A stretch of 21,528 nt of DNA from an uncultured Lachnospiraceae bacterium (GTDB lineage: Bacteria; Bacillota; Clostridia; Lachnospirales; Lachnospiraceae). A program made the position numbers and the translations under genes. The stretch lies in the NCBI GenBank assembly GCA_900546495.1, contig URDN01000040.1:1-21528 (forward strand), read 5' to 3'. The first letter of the stretch is position 1. Every line of letters begins with the position of its first letter. Shown here one piece after another: positions 6,952-14,618 of the stretch. Below the pieces are notes generated by a model. That model ran no database searches. It worked only from the letters and a program-made list of their open reading frames with translations, and was not told where the DNA came from.

Positions 6952-7356
6952 CTACTTCACAAATTTCTGTATCGCATCTCCGAACTCTTTGATCTTGTCG
7001 TAATCTTCCTCCTCAACCGCTTCTACGATACAGTGATTCAGATGATCCATCAAAATTACTTTTCCTGCGTTATTGATGGCAGATCGAACTGCTGCCAGCT
7101 GCGTCAGGATCTCCGAACAGTCTTCTTCCCGGTCTACCATCCGTTTTACTGCTTCCAGATGTCCAATGGCTCTTGCCAATCGATTGGAAACCGCTTTGGA
7201 ATTTGGATGGTGATGTCCATGCTCATGTCCGTGCGATGTACCATCCTCATGCAGATGAGCATGCTCCAGCCCCAGTTCATGCGCCAGTCTGTGTGCCTGT
7301 TCTGCCGCATCGGATCTCTGCTGTTGTTCCGCCTTTGACTCTTTTGCCTTTGCCAT
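6952..7356 (-). CDS. CsoR/RcnR-family metal-sensing repressor with His-rich N-terminus
   Basis: This is a 134-residue DUF156 all-helical regulator that releases DNA on binding metal. Residues 58-134 are the family core (NRLARAIGHLEAVKRMVDREEDC, QLAAVRSAINNAGKVILMDHLNHC). The metal ligands are C80, H105 and C109, with the exact 25- and 4-residue spacings of the CsoR C-H-C set. The same set plus an N-terminal His is used by the nickel sensor InrS, whereas RcnR has His at the last position. The extra N-terminus (about 22-50) has many His (HLHEDGTSHGHEHGHHH) and may add nickel ligands. It starts four bases after larB stops, with GAGGTAGGA before the ATG, so it is in the larB operon. Nickel is the likely signal from context; copper is not excluded by the ligands. 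Confidence 0.85.
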   Translation of the reverse strand: MAKAKESKAEQQQRSDAAEQAHRLAHELGLEHAHLHEDGTSHGHEHGHHHPNSKAVSNRLARAIGHLEAVKRMVDREEDCSEILTQLAAVRSAINNAGKVILMDHLNHCIVEAVEEEDYDKIKEFGDAIQKFVK

Positions 7357-7360
7357 GTTC

Positions 7361-8110
7361 CTACCTCTTCATAATTTTGTTTGCCAGACATGCTGCTCCA
7401 TATCCGTTATCAATATTTACTACACCGATTCCATTCGCGCAACTGTTCAGCATGGAAAGTAATGCTGCCAGTCCTCCAAAACTTGCTCCGTAACCTACGC
7501 TGGTCGGCACTGCGATCACCGGCACTTCCACCAGACCGCCGACAACGCTTGCCAGCGCACCTTCCATACCTGCGATCACGATGATCACATCTGCGCTCTG
7601 GATCCGGTCGATCTTGCCAAACAAACGATGAATGCCTGCCACACCTACATCATATACACGATCTACTTTGTCGCCGAAAAATTCAGCGGTCAGTGCTGCT
7701 TCTTCTGCCACCGGAATATCCGAAGTACCTGCTGTCACCACCGCAATGGTTCCTTTTTCCACTTCCGGCTCCGGCATTGCACCAACCATGATAATTTTGG
7801 AAAGTTTTTCATATACTGCTTCCGGCGCAACTTCTTTTACTGCCTCATAGGATGCTTCCGATGCCCGTGTCACCAGAATCCTTGCATTATCATGCATCAT
7901 GTGGCTTACGATACCTGCGATCTGCTCCGGTGTCTTGCCCTGTCCGAAAATGACCTCTGCCTCTCCGGTACGGAGATTTCTGTGCTGATCGATATTGGCA
8001 TAACCGATATCCTCATACGGCAAATGCTTTAAAGATTCCAATGCCGTATCCACATCCATGCTGTTTTCCGAAACTTTCTTTAATATATCTGATAAATATG
8101 TTACATCCAT
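7361..8110 (-). CDS. larB: LarB, pyridinium carboxylase/hydrolase of NPN cofactor synthesis
   Basis: LarB carboxylates the pyridine ring of nicotinic acid adenine dinucleotide and cleaves off AMP, the first step of the nickel-pincer pathway. Its 249 residues have the family N-terminal helices and a PurE-like C-terminal domain (VVTAGTSDIPVAEEA 124-138, IIVIAGMEGALASVVGGL 176-193, VPTSVGYGASFGG 201-213). LNSCANGIGVVNIDNG contains C224, matching the Cys that forms a covalent adduct with the ring in L. plantarum LarB (C221). GGAGGG precedes the ATG. It is the first gene after a sigma-54 promoter at 8180-8195 and leads the larB-sensor-larC unit. Confidence 0.95.
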   Translation of the reverse strand: MDVTYLSDILKKVSENSMDVDTALESLKHLPYEDIGYANIDQHRNLRTGEAEVIFGQGKTPEQIAGIVSHMMHDNARILVTRASEASYEAVKEVAPEAVYEKLSKIIMVGAMPEPEVEKGTIAVVTAGTSDIPVAEEAALTAEFFGDKVDRVYDVGVAGIHRLFGKIDRIQSADVIIVIAGMEGALASVVGGLVEVPVIAVPTSVGYGASFGGLAALLSMLNSCANGIGVVNIDNGYGAACLANKIMKR

Positions 8111-8179
8111 GATTTACCCTCCAGTCACAATTCGTATGGCATCTTTTGACCCCAACATCTTACTTTAATTATAATATAC

Positions 8180-8195
8180 AGCAATTTTTGTGCCA
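8180..8195 (-). promoter_or_regulatory. Sigma-54 promoter of larB
   Basis: On the minus strand TGGCACAAAAATTGCT fits the -24/-12 consensus TGGCAC-N5-TTGCW with the invariant GG and GC at correct spacing. An AT-rich TGTATATTATA follows, as at the three sister promoters. The predicted start is about 8169, leaving a leader of about 60 bases. Confidence 0.88.
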
Positions 8196-8287
8196 GTTTT
8201 GATTTTTCCATTTTTCCCATATTCTAGCAGAAAATCGAGCATTTTACAGCAATTACTGTTCCATTTTTTCAAAATAATATCATTTTT

Positions 8288-8348
8288 GTTGCAATTTTCA
8301 AACACTCTTCTTTTTTCCTTTGTTGCATTTTTCGAACAGACCTGCAAC
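8288..8348. promoter_or_regulatory. Candidate enhancer sites of the larB promoter
   Basis: GTTGC at 8288-8292 and an inverted pair GTTGCA (8322-8327) and TGCAAC (8343-8348) lie 93-153 bp upstream of the larB -24 box. The last half-site sits five bases before the -35 of the divergent activator gene, so it may also affect that gene's expression. Confidence 0.55.
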
Positions 8349-8353
8349 GACGG

Positions 8354-8382
8354 TTTACAAAATTGTTAAAAATTGCTATAAT
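8354..8382 (+). promoter_or_regulatory. Sigma-70-type promoter of the activator genes
   Basis: TTTACA (8354-8359) and TATAAT (8377-8382) are 17 bases apart, 40 bases before the first activator start codon. It is divergent from larB. Confidence 0.7.
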
Positions 8383-8422
8383 AACAGAACAGCTAAAACC
8401 CCAGGGGAGGGATTGTATACAT

Positions 8423-9940
8423 ATGAATCAATATTTAGCCATTTACCAGGTTCGGCAAATGCTGCAAAAGCTGATTTCGGAAACAGCTGATGCAGATCTT
8501 GCTGACAAACTGAAAAACATTGATCATCAGTTAAATTATTTTTTAGATAAGGGAATCGATTTTAAACAAGTGGTAGACGGGATTGACGACAGTATCTTTA
8601 TCACAGACAACAAAGGAAATGTGTTATATGTAAATCCTGCCTACACACGCAACACAGGGATTGAATCGGAACGGGTAATTAACCATAACATTTATGATCT
8701 GATTGAAAAGGACAAGCTGTACAGCGGCGGCGCGATTCCGGATGTTTTAAGCACCGGAAAACCGGCATTCCGTCTCTCTACGACTTATGCCAACGGCACA
8801 CCGCTGACCGGATACGCTTCCGGAACACCAATCTTTGACTCTGACGGATCGCTTAAGCAGGTCATTGCCAGCAGCCGACCGATCGTGTCCCTGCAGTCCT
8901 TGAAAGAAGATTTCAACACCTTTATCAAAGAGATTCAGGAGATGAATCCGCAAAATTCCTGTGCAGAATCAGAAAAATCCTTAAATGACGAAATGATCGG
9001 CAAAGACGGAACCCTTGCCAATATCTGGACATTAATCAGTCATGTGGCACCATCTGATGCCACCGTCTTAATCACTGGTGAATCCGGTGCAGGTAAAGAA
9101 GTGATTGCAGATGAAATCTACCGAAACAGTAACCGAAACGATAAGCCGTTTGTAAAGATCAACTGTGCAGCCATCCCGGCACACCTTCTGGAATCCGAAT
9201 TGTTTGGTTATGAGAAAGGTGCTTTTTCCGGCGCAAATGCAAAAGGAAAACAGGGACTTTTTGAGCTGGCAAACCACGGAACACTGATGCTGGATGAAAT
9301 CGGTGATATGCCGATGGATCTGCAGGTTAAATTGCTGCGTGCGATCCAGCAGCAGGAGATCACCCGAATCGGTGGCTCCCGTCCAATCAAATTGGATATC
9401 CGTTTCCTTGCACTGACAAATTCCAACTTAAAAGAGAAGATAGCAAACGGAACCTTCCGACAGGATCTCTATTACCGTTTAAACGTAATTCCGATCTATG
9501 TTCCGCCTCTGCGGGAACGTGTTGCAGATATCGAAGCATTGTGCAACCGCTTTATTGAAGTCTTTTCTGCAAAATACAACCGTCCGTTCTCTCTGACCGA
9601 ACAGCAGTTAACCTACCTAAAACAATATTCCTGGCCGGGCAATATCCGTGAGCTGGAGAATATTATTGAGTATCTGGTGCTTTGCAGTTCCGGTATCGGA
9701 CAGGTAGACGATTCCATCATTGCAGGACTGTTAAATATTTCTCAGGAACAGGAGCCGACAATCACCGCAGACATGGATTTCAGCAGCGCGGTTGCCCAGT
9801 TTGAGAAAAATCTTCTGGAAACCACATTAAAGACCTCCGGAAACCTTCGGGAAGCAGGCAAGAAACTGAATATCAATGCTTCCACCATTTCACGAAAAAT
9901 TAAACAATACAATATTGACTATCCAAACAAAAAGGAATAA
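8423..9940 (+). CDS. Sigma-54 enhancer-binding activator with PAS sensor (first paralog)
   Basis: This 505-residue activator uses ATP hydrolysis to remodel sigma-54 polymerase. A PAS domain (about 43-155; DGIDDSIFITDNKGNVLYVN) is likely to sense a small ligand. The AAA+ domain has Walker A GESGAGKE (219-226), the sigma-54 contact loop as GAFSGA (266-271, Ser where GAFTGA is usual), Walker B TLMLDEIGD (287-295) and WPGNIREL (404-411). A Fis-type HTH (about 470-497; REAGKKLNINASTISRKIKQYN) binds enhancers. No response-regulator domain is present, so control is by ligand, not phosphorylation. The frame opens 20 codons earlier, but AGGGGAGGG just before the ATG at 8423 fixes the start. It is divergent from larB and 12 bases before a paralog. 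Confidence 0.94.
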   Translation: MNQYLAIYQVRQMLQKLISETADADLADKLKNIDHQLNYFLDKGIDFKQVVDGIDDSIFITDNKGNVLYVNPAYTRNTGIESERVINHNIYDLIEKDKLYSGGAIPDVLSTGKPAFRLSTTYANGTPLTGYASGTPIFDSDGSLKQVIASSRPIVSLQSLKEDFNTFIKEIQEMNPQNSCAESEKSLNDEMIGKDGTLANIWTLISHVAPSDATVLITGESGAGKEVIADEIYRNSNRNDKPFVKINCAAIPAHLLESELFGYEKGAFSGANAKGKQGLFELANHGTLMLDEIGDMPMDLQVKLLRAIQQQEITRIGGSRPIKLDIRFLALTNSNLKEKIANGTFRQDLYYRLNVIPIYVPPLRERVADIEALCNRFIEVFSAKYNRPFSLTEQQLTYLKQYSWPGNIRELENIIEYLVLCSSGIGQVDDSIIAGLLNISQEQEPTITADMDFSSAVAQFEKNLLETTLKTSGNLREAGKKLNINASTISRKIKQYNIDYPNKKE

Positions 9941-9952
9941 TGCGTCAGAATC

Positions 9953-11521
9953 ATGATGAATCAGCAAATTATTATATCCAATGTGTGTGAACAGCTTGCC
10001 GACATCTCAGCGTCTACTCAGAACGAATCTGCACAGCGCAAAATTCAGGATATTTTACAGGCTCTTCATACGTTTCAGTTACGAAATATTGATTACAAAT
10101 CTGCCATCGATCATCTGACCGATGGCATTTTAATCAGCGATGCAACCGGAATGGTATTGTATATAAACAATGCCTTTGCCCAGAGCACACACATTCTCCC
10201 GGAAGAAATCCTGCACCACAAAATACAAGACTTGCAGGGCCAGGACAAGCTCTACACCGGCGGCGTCATTCAGGAAATTATAACAACACACAAAAGTGCG
10301 TTTCGACTATGCACGACTTATAAAACAGATCCGCCATTGCGTGGATATCTGGCAGGAACACCTATATTCAACGAAAACGGCGAACTTCATTTGGTCGTAG
10401 TCTGTCACCGTTCTCTCATCACACTTCGCGCCCTTCAATCAGATTTCCAGACATTTCTGCAGGAACTCCGACAAGTAGATCCTAACAGTTCAAGTAACCC
10501 CAACACAAATGACAATTCCATAGTCTTATCGGGAAATATTATGATCGGAAAAAACGGATCTCTGGCCAATATCTGGAATCTGATCCGACATATTGCACCG
10601 ACAGATGCTACCGTACTGATCACCGGCGAATCCGGTGCCGGAAAAGAAGTAGTTGCCGATGAAATATTTCAAAACAGTGCACGAAAAAACGAACCCTGCA
10701 TCAAAATCAACTGCGCCTCCATTCCGGCAGACCTGCTGGAATCCGAATTGTTCGGTTATGAAAAAGGTGCCTTTTCCGGTGCGAATCCAAACGGCAAAAA
10801 GGGATTATTTGAACAGGCAAATCACGGTACGTTAATGCTGGATGAGATTGGTGATATGCCAATGGAACTACAGGTCAAACTGCTCCGTGCCATCCAACAG
10901 CAGGAGATTACCCGGGTCGGCGGTTCCCATCCCATCAAACTGGATATCCGTTTTATCGCATTAACCAACTCCAATCTGAAAGAAAAGATTGTAAACGGCA
11001 CCTTCCGACAGGATCTGTACTACCGGTTAAATGTTATTCCGATCTATGTACCGCCTCTGCGCGAGCGCCTGCAGGATCTGGAAGCACTGTGCAACACCTT
11101 TATCCGGAAATATACGGAAAAATATCATTGCGCTTTTGCTTTCACAAATCGGCAGCTTAATCTGTTAAAAACCTATCACTGGCCGGGAAATATCCGTGAA
11201 CTGGAAAATATTATTGAGTACGTGGTATTATGCAGTGCCGGAGAAGGCACGATCGAAGATTCCGTTCTGTCCAGTCTGTTGAACTTAAGTCTTCCACCGG
11301 AGCACACCGTTCTGGATACAGATTTCTACGGTGCGGTGGAACAATTTGAAAAACAGCTGATTGAAGAAGCGCTTACTTCCTGCGGAAGTCTGAGAAAAGC
11401 GGCAAAGAAATTAAATCTGAATCCATCCACGGTTTCACGGAAAATAAAATTGTATAACATTTTACCCCCCCCCGATGAAATCGTGATGATAACGCATCGT
11501 TCACAGCATTCACAGCAATAA
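9953..11521 (+). CDS. Sigma-54 enhancer-binding activator with PAS sensor (second paralog)
   Basis: This protein of 521-522 residues has the same architecture as its upstream neighbour: PAS (about 46-155), Walker A GESGAGKE (225-232), GAFSGA (272-277), Walker B TLMLDEIGD (293-301), WPGNIREL (410-417), Fis-type HTH (480-503). The AAA+ parts are nearly identical to the neighbour, while the PAS domains differ more, suggesting different ligands. The recognition helices PSTVSRKIKLYN and ASTISRKIKQYN suggest a shared DNA site. There is no good ribosome binding site before the two adjacent ATGs (9953, 9956), so translation may be coupled to the first gene. After the HTH a run of nine C (11465-11473) encodes Pro-Pro-Pro; a slip either way would stop the tail within a few codons. 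Confidence 0.93.
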   Translation: MMNQQIIISNVCEQLADISASTQNESAQRKIQDILQALHTFQLRNIDYKSAIDHLTDGILISDATGMVLYINNAFAQSTHILPEEILHHKIQDLQGQDKLYTGGVIQEIITTHKSAFRLCTTYKTDPPLRGYLAGTPIFNENGELHLVVVCHRSLITLRALQSDFQTFLQELRQVDPNSSSNPNTNDNSIVLSGNIMIGKNGSLANIWNLIRHIAPTDATVLITGESGAGKEVVADEIFQNSARKNEPCIKINCASIPADLLESELFGYEKGAFSGANPNGKKGLFEQANHGTLMLDEIGDMPMELQVKLLRAIQQQEITRVGGSHPIKLDIRFIALTNSNLKEKIVNGTFRQDLYYRLNVIPIYVPPLRERLQDLEALCNTFIRKYTEKYHCAFAFTNRQLNLLKTYHWPGNIRELENIIEYVVLCSAGEGTIEDSVLSSLLNLSLPPEHTVLDTDFYGAVEQFEKQLIEEALTSCGSLRKAAKKLNLNPSTVSRKIKLYNILPPPDEIVMITHRSQHSQQ

Positions 11522-11523
11522 TA

Positions 11524-11550
11524 ATGCCCCGCCAGCCGGCGGGGCATTTT
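11524..11550. terminator. Bidirectional terminator between convergent units
   Basis: ATGCCCCGCC-AGCC-GGCGGGGCAT forms a 10-bp GC-rich stem. TTTTATAT follows on the plus strand (end of the activator pair) and ATTATTATTG on the minus strand (end of the DUF362 unit). Confidence 0.88.
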
Positions 11551-11590
11551 ATATAGAGAAAGTAATACACCTTTCGGTAATATTTATGAA

Positions 11591-11866
11591 TTACGCGGTT
11601 GCTGCAGCACCGAATCTTTGTTCTGCCGCTACCTGTACCATTTCTTCCCAGGATGAAAATCTGGTACTTTCTTTTACGAAGTTATCCATCAGAAGCTGAG
11701 CGTAAACCATTTTATCGGCTTTCCAGTTCGTGATAACTGCGCTGGAATACTGAAATCCTTCAAAATTAGAAAAATTAGTATTTTCCTCCATGAATTCATC
11801 GGTAAAAATGGTATTCAGCAAATTGCGGAGCTTCTGATCCATGTCTACATACACGTATCCTTCCAT
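11591..11866 (-). CDS. Small protein of unknown function coupled to the DUF362 gene
   Basis: This is a 91-residue acidic soluble protein of no family recognised here. There is no signal peptide, membrane segment, Cys or His cluster. It looks helical, with aromatic patches (NFSNFEGFQYSSAV; STRFSSWEEMVQVAAEQRFG). Its ATG overlaps the DUF362 stop codon by one base (TAATG), which implies translational coupling and often means a fixed ratio of two proteins in a complex. It is the last gene before the terminator at 11524-11550. A subunit, chaperone or cofactor-loading factor for the DUF362 protein would fit, but this is only inferred from position. Confidence 0.8.
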   Translation of the reverse strand: MEGYVYVDMDQKLRNLLNTIFTDEFMEENTNFSNFEGFQYSSAVITNWKADKMVYAQLLMDNFVKESTRFSSWEEMVQVAAEQRFGAAATA

Positions 11867-13155
11867 TATCTCTCGTCCGGATGCTCCTCGTAATATTTGT
11901 CAGCAGCTTTGAATACAAAGTCACGCCATACTGCTGCGTCTCTTGCCATACATGGACGGATGATTTCTTCCTCCTGGTCACCCATACCATTGATGACTTC
12001 TTTTCTCTGAACGGTCAGATACAGTGCCGGCTCATTTGGCGGGCAGCCAAGGATCCAGTATGCATTCGGATGATCTTTCAGATATTTCTTTGTACAGTTT
12101 CCGTGAAGTACGATCTTCTCATCCGGAATATCCTTCGGAATCTCGTTCTTTCCACCGATAACAACTGTCATACCTGCATTCTTGTCATACTCGTTAACAG
12201 CTTTCAGTTCTTCCATGTTGATTGCAAGAAGTGCCTGGCAGCTTGAGCATGCGCCTTCACATTTTACATCATATTCCGGCCAACGTGTGCTCATGTCGCC
12301 GATATATGGAATCCACATTTTTTTGTAGCTCTCTTCGATGGTATTACCAACAACCTCGATATCCTCAAGGTCATAGTTTCCAAGACCTGTCTCTTTTGCT
12401 ACTTTGAAGTAATCTACACAGGAAGTATCGATACCTGTTACTTCACAGGCTACACGGTCGATAGCAACCGGATCTTTGGAACCAAGAATCATGTTTGTCT
12501 CGATCGGAACCGGCATATGCGGGCTGTATCCACTTGCTGCACGCATAGCATCCATGATGTTGATATCGGCACGACATGCACTCCATACATCCATCATAGC
12601 CATAGTCAGGTTCTGCTGATGCATCTGCATATGTACTTTATCCTGTACGACACCTTTGATGTTCTTTAATGCTCCTGAGAATACCATGCTGGCATGTGCT
12701 TTCAGGATTGGAAGGTTGATCAGGTGATCTGCTTCCATTAAGAATTTTGGAAGTAATACATGATCGATATTGGAACGGTAACCACGAACGGCAACATTTA
12801 CCAGATCTTTGTCACGTTTGATATCTTTTAATTCAACGCCCTCTTCCTCTGCAACAGCAGCAATTCCACTTACGCGGAAGCACTCCTCTGTGTCACATCC
12901 GATTGCAGCTGCTTCTGCAACGATGATACGTTTCGGGTTCGCTTTTTTTACCTCGCGGATAACGGCACGAACTACTTCCGGGTTCGTACATACAGATGTC
13001 TCAGGTGGCTCTGCATGTCCTGCGTTCGGTTTCAGCACAACTGTGGAACCTTTTCTGATTACGTTTTCTACTCCACCCATAAGGTCGAATACTTTGGTGA
13101 CATTTTCCTGAATGTCAGTGCCTTTTACAAGGGCAACCAGAGATTTTTTCGCCAT
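11866..13155 (-). CDS. DUF362 protein; candidate nickel-pincer-dependent enzyme
   Basis: This is a 429-residue cytoplasmic protein. The DUF362 hallmarks are VVLKPNAG (39-46), an alternating alpha/beta stretch, NLPILKAHASMVFSGALKNIKGVV (147-170), and ILGSKDPVAIDRVACEVTGID (223-243). H154, K164 and H175 or H179 follow the order and near spacing of H174, K184 and H200 of LarA (catalysis, cofactor link, nickel ligand); the LarA H108 position has no His. The C-terminus lacks the ferredoxin domain of many DUF362 proteins and instead has C299-x3-C303-x2-C306 with later C354, C371 and C402, a possible metal or Fe-S site. GGAGG precedes the ATG. It has its own sigma-54 promoter (13202-13217) and is coupled to the small gene after it. 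Family membership is secure; the reaction is unknown. Confidence 0.88.
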   Translation of the reverse strand: MAKKSLVALVKGTDIQENVTKVFDLMGGVENVIRKGSTVVLKPNAGHAEPPETSVCTNPEVVRAVIREVKKANPKRIIVAEAAAIGCDTEECFRVSGIAAVAEEEGVELKDIKRDKDLVNVAVRGYRSNIDHVLLPKFLMEADHLINLPILKAHASMVFSGALKNIKGVVQDKVHMQMHQQNLTMAMMDVWSACRADINIMDAMRAASGYSPHMPVPIETNMILGSKDPVAIDRVACEVTGIDTSCVDYFKVAKETGLGNYDLEDIEVVGNTIEESYKKMWIPYIGDMSTRWPEYDVKCEGACSSCQALLAINMEELKAVNEYDKNAGMTVVIGGKNEIPKDIPDEKIVLHGNCTKKYLKDHPNAYWILGCPPNEPALYLTVQRKEVINGMGDQEEEIIRPCMARDAAVWRDFVFKAADKYYEEHPDER

Positions 13156-13201
13156 ATTATAATCCTCCTTTTTTTGATACCTTGTTACTTACTTTATATA
13201 T

Positions 13202-13217
13202 TGCAAAACCTGTGCCA
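13202..13217 (-). promoter_or_regulatory. Sigma-54 promoter of the DUF362 gene
   Basis: TGGCACAGGTTTTGCA on the minus strand is a full match to TGGCAC-N5-TTGCA, followed by ATATATAAAG. It lies 47 bases before the start codon. Confidence 0.93.
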
Positions 13218-13257
13218 GTTTTAAATGGCGCATTTTCGCGGTTTTTTCGACTTTTTT

Positions 13258-13316
13258 GTTGCGTCAACGCATCCTTCAATTATTTTTGTTGCAGTTTTGT
13301 CACACATTTGTGCAAC
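13258..13316. promoter_or_regulatory. Candidate enhancer sites of the DUF362 promoter
   Basis: GTTGCG at 13258-13263 begins a TGCGT-CA-ACGCA palindrome (to 13271). The inverted pair GTTGCA (13288-13293) and TGCAAC (13311-13316) lies 70-100 bp upstream of the -24 box. Confidence 0.58.
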
Positions 13317-13337
13317 AACTTCTTATTCATTATTTCA

Positions 13338-14618
13338 CTATTTTGTTGTTTTCCAATCCAAGTTGAACTGATGATCTTTTGTCAGACCAACGAAAATGAT
13401 GTTGATCAGCGCGATCACTGCCAGAATCAGATAACTCCATCTCAGACTTCCGGTTGCATTTAAGCTGATACCGTTGATCATAAATGCACTTGCAGTCAAA
13501 ATAGACTGAATTGGGAAGATGACACTGTTTACAGTCTCAAAACCATGGCGTCCGAATACAGATGACGGGAAGGATGTCATAAAGTTTGCGGAACCACCGA
13601 TGGAAATACCAATCATAATAACTGCGATATACATACCTGCTGTGGTATTGGTAACATTGGAAAGAATTGCTGCTGCATACCAGATACAAAACAGGATCAT
13701 AACTTTCTTTGTACCGAATTTGTCATCCAGAATTCCGATGAACCAGGAACCAAAGATACCAACGACAGCAATAACGGTCATCATGGAAATTGCCTGGGGT
13801 GCAGACATTCCAAGCTCCTGGTTTCGTACCACCAGCTGACTCATAACACCGGTAGAACAGCACTGTAAGAGACCTGTTGCGATACCTACTGTCCATACTG
13901 CCGGAGTTTTTAACAGTTTTCCAACCGTCCAGCGTTTGTCATCTTCTGCACTGTCTGTATCGTACTCTGCTTTAAACACTTCGTCAGATACCATATCCGG
14001 ATTTAAACCGCGTTCCTGCGGAGTATCGCGCATAAATACCAGACCGATTACTGCAAGAACTGCTACTAAAACGCCCGGAATGATAACACCTTTTTCAAAT
14101 CCCATTTTTGCAATGATGAGTGTCATCATCGGAACCCAGGTTGCGGATGCGATATTTAATCCCATGGTTGTATATCCCATAACCACACCTTTACGTTTCG
14201 GGAACCACTGTGCTACCAGCGCACCACCTGCCACATAACCTGCGGACATAATAGAACCGATCAGACAGGTATAAGCGATGGTATACACTGCAAGATTCGG
14301 GCAGTTACCCATAACAATATATGCAACACCGGAGATGATCAGTGTGATCGCTGCCACTTTTCTGGCGCCAATCTTTTTGGTCAGCTGGGAAAATGCAATG
14401 TAGAAGATAACACCAAGAATTCCACCGTAAGAATTCATCTGCAGAACTGTTCCGGACTGAATACCAAGATGTTCCGCTACTGCCGGTGCTGTAATGTTGT
14501 TACCATCTGTACAAAATCCTACGAAGAACCAGAACATTGCCATACAGAAAATGATCGTACCCCATCCGGCTTTACCAAAACTTACCAATGAGTTGCCACT
14601 TTTTTTGTTTTTTTCCAT
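13338..14618 (-). CDS. MFS transporter, oxalate/formate-antiporter-like
   Basis: This is a 426-residue major facilitator with about 12 membrane segments in two halves and a charged central loop (about 205-235; TPQERGLNPDMVSDEVFKAEYD). SQLTKKIGARKV after the second segment and GILDDKFGTKKV in the second half are the repeated loop motifs of the superfamily, and QWFPKRKGVVMGYTTMGLNIAS is typical of organic-anion carriers of the OFA type. It probably moves a small carboxylate or a product of the pathway; the substrate is not visible. GGGAG precedes the ATG. It follows the ABC operon after 334 bases with hairpins and has no sigma-54 promoter of its own that I could find, so it may be read through from the ABC genes or use another promoter. 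Confidence 0.85.
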   Translation of the reverse strand: MEKNKKSGNSLVSFGKAGWGTIIFCMAMFWFFVGFCTDGNNITAPAVAEHLGIQSGTVLQMNSYGGILGVIFYIAFSQLTKKIGARKVAAITLIISGVAYIVMGNCPNLAVYTIAYTCLIGSIMSAGYVAGGALVAQWFPKRKGVVMGYTTMGLNIASATWVPMMTLIIAKMGFEKGVIIPGVLVAVLAVIGLVFMRDTPQERGLNPDMVSDEVFKAEYDTDSAEDDKRWTVGKLLKTPAVWTVGIATGLLQCCSTGVMSQLVVRNQELGMSAPQAISMMTVIAVVGIFGSWFIGILDDKFGTKKVMILFCIWYAAAILSNVTNTTAGMYIAVIMIGISIGGSANFMTSFPSSVFGRHGFETVNSVIFPIQSILTASAFMINGISLNATGSLRWSYLILAVIALINIIFVGLTKDHQFNLDWKTTK

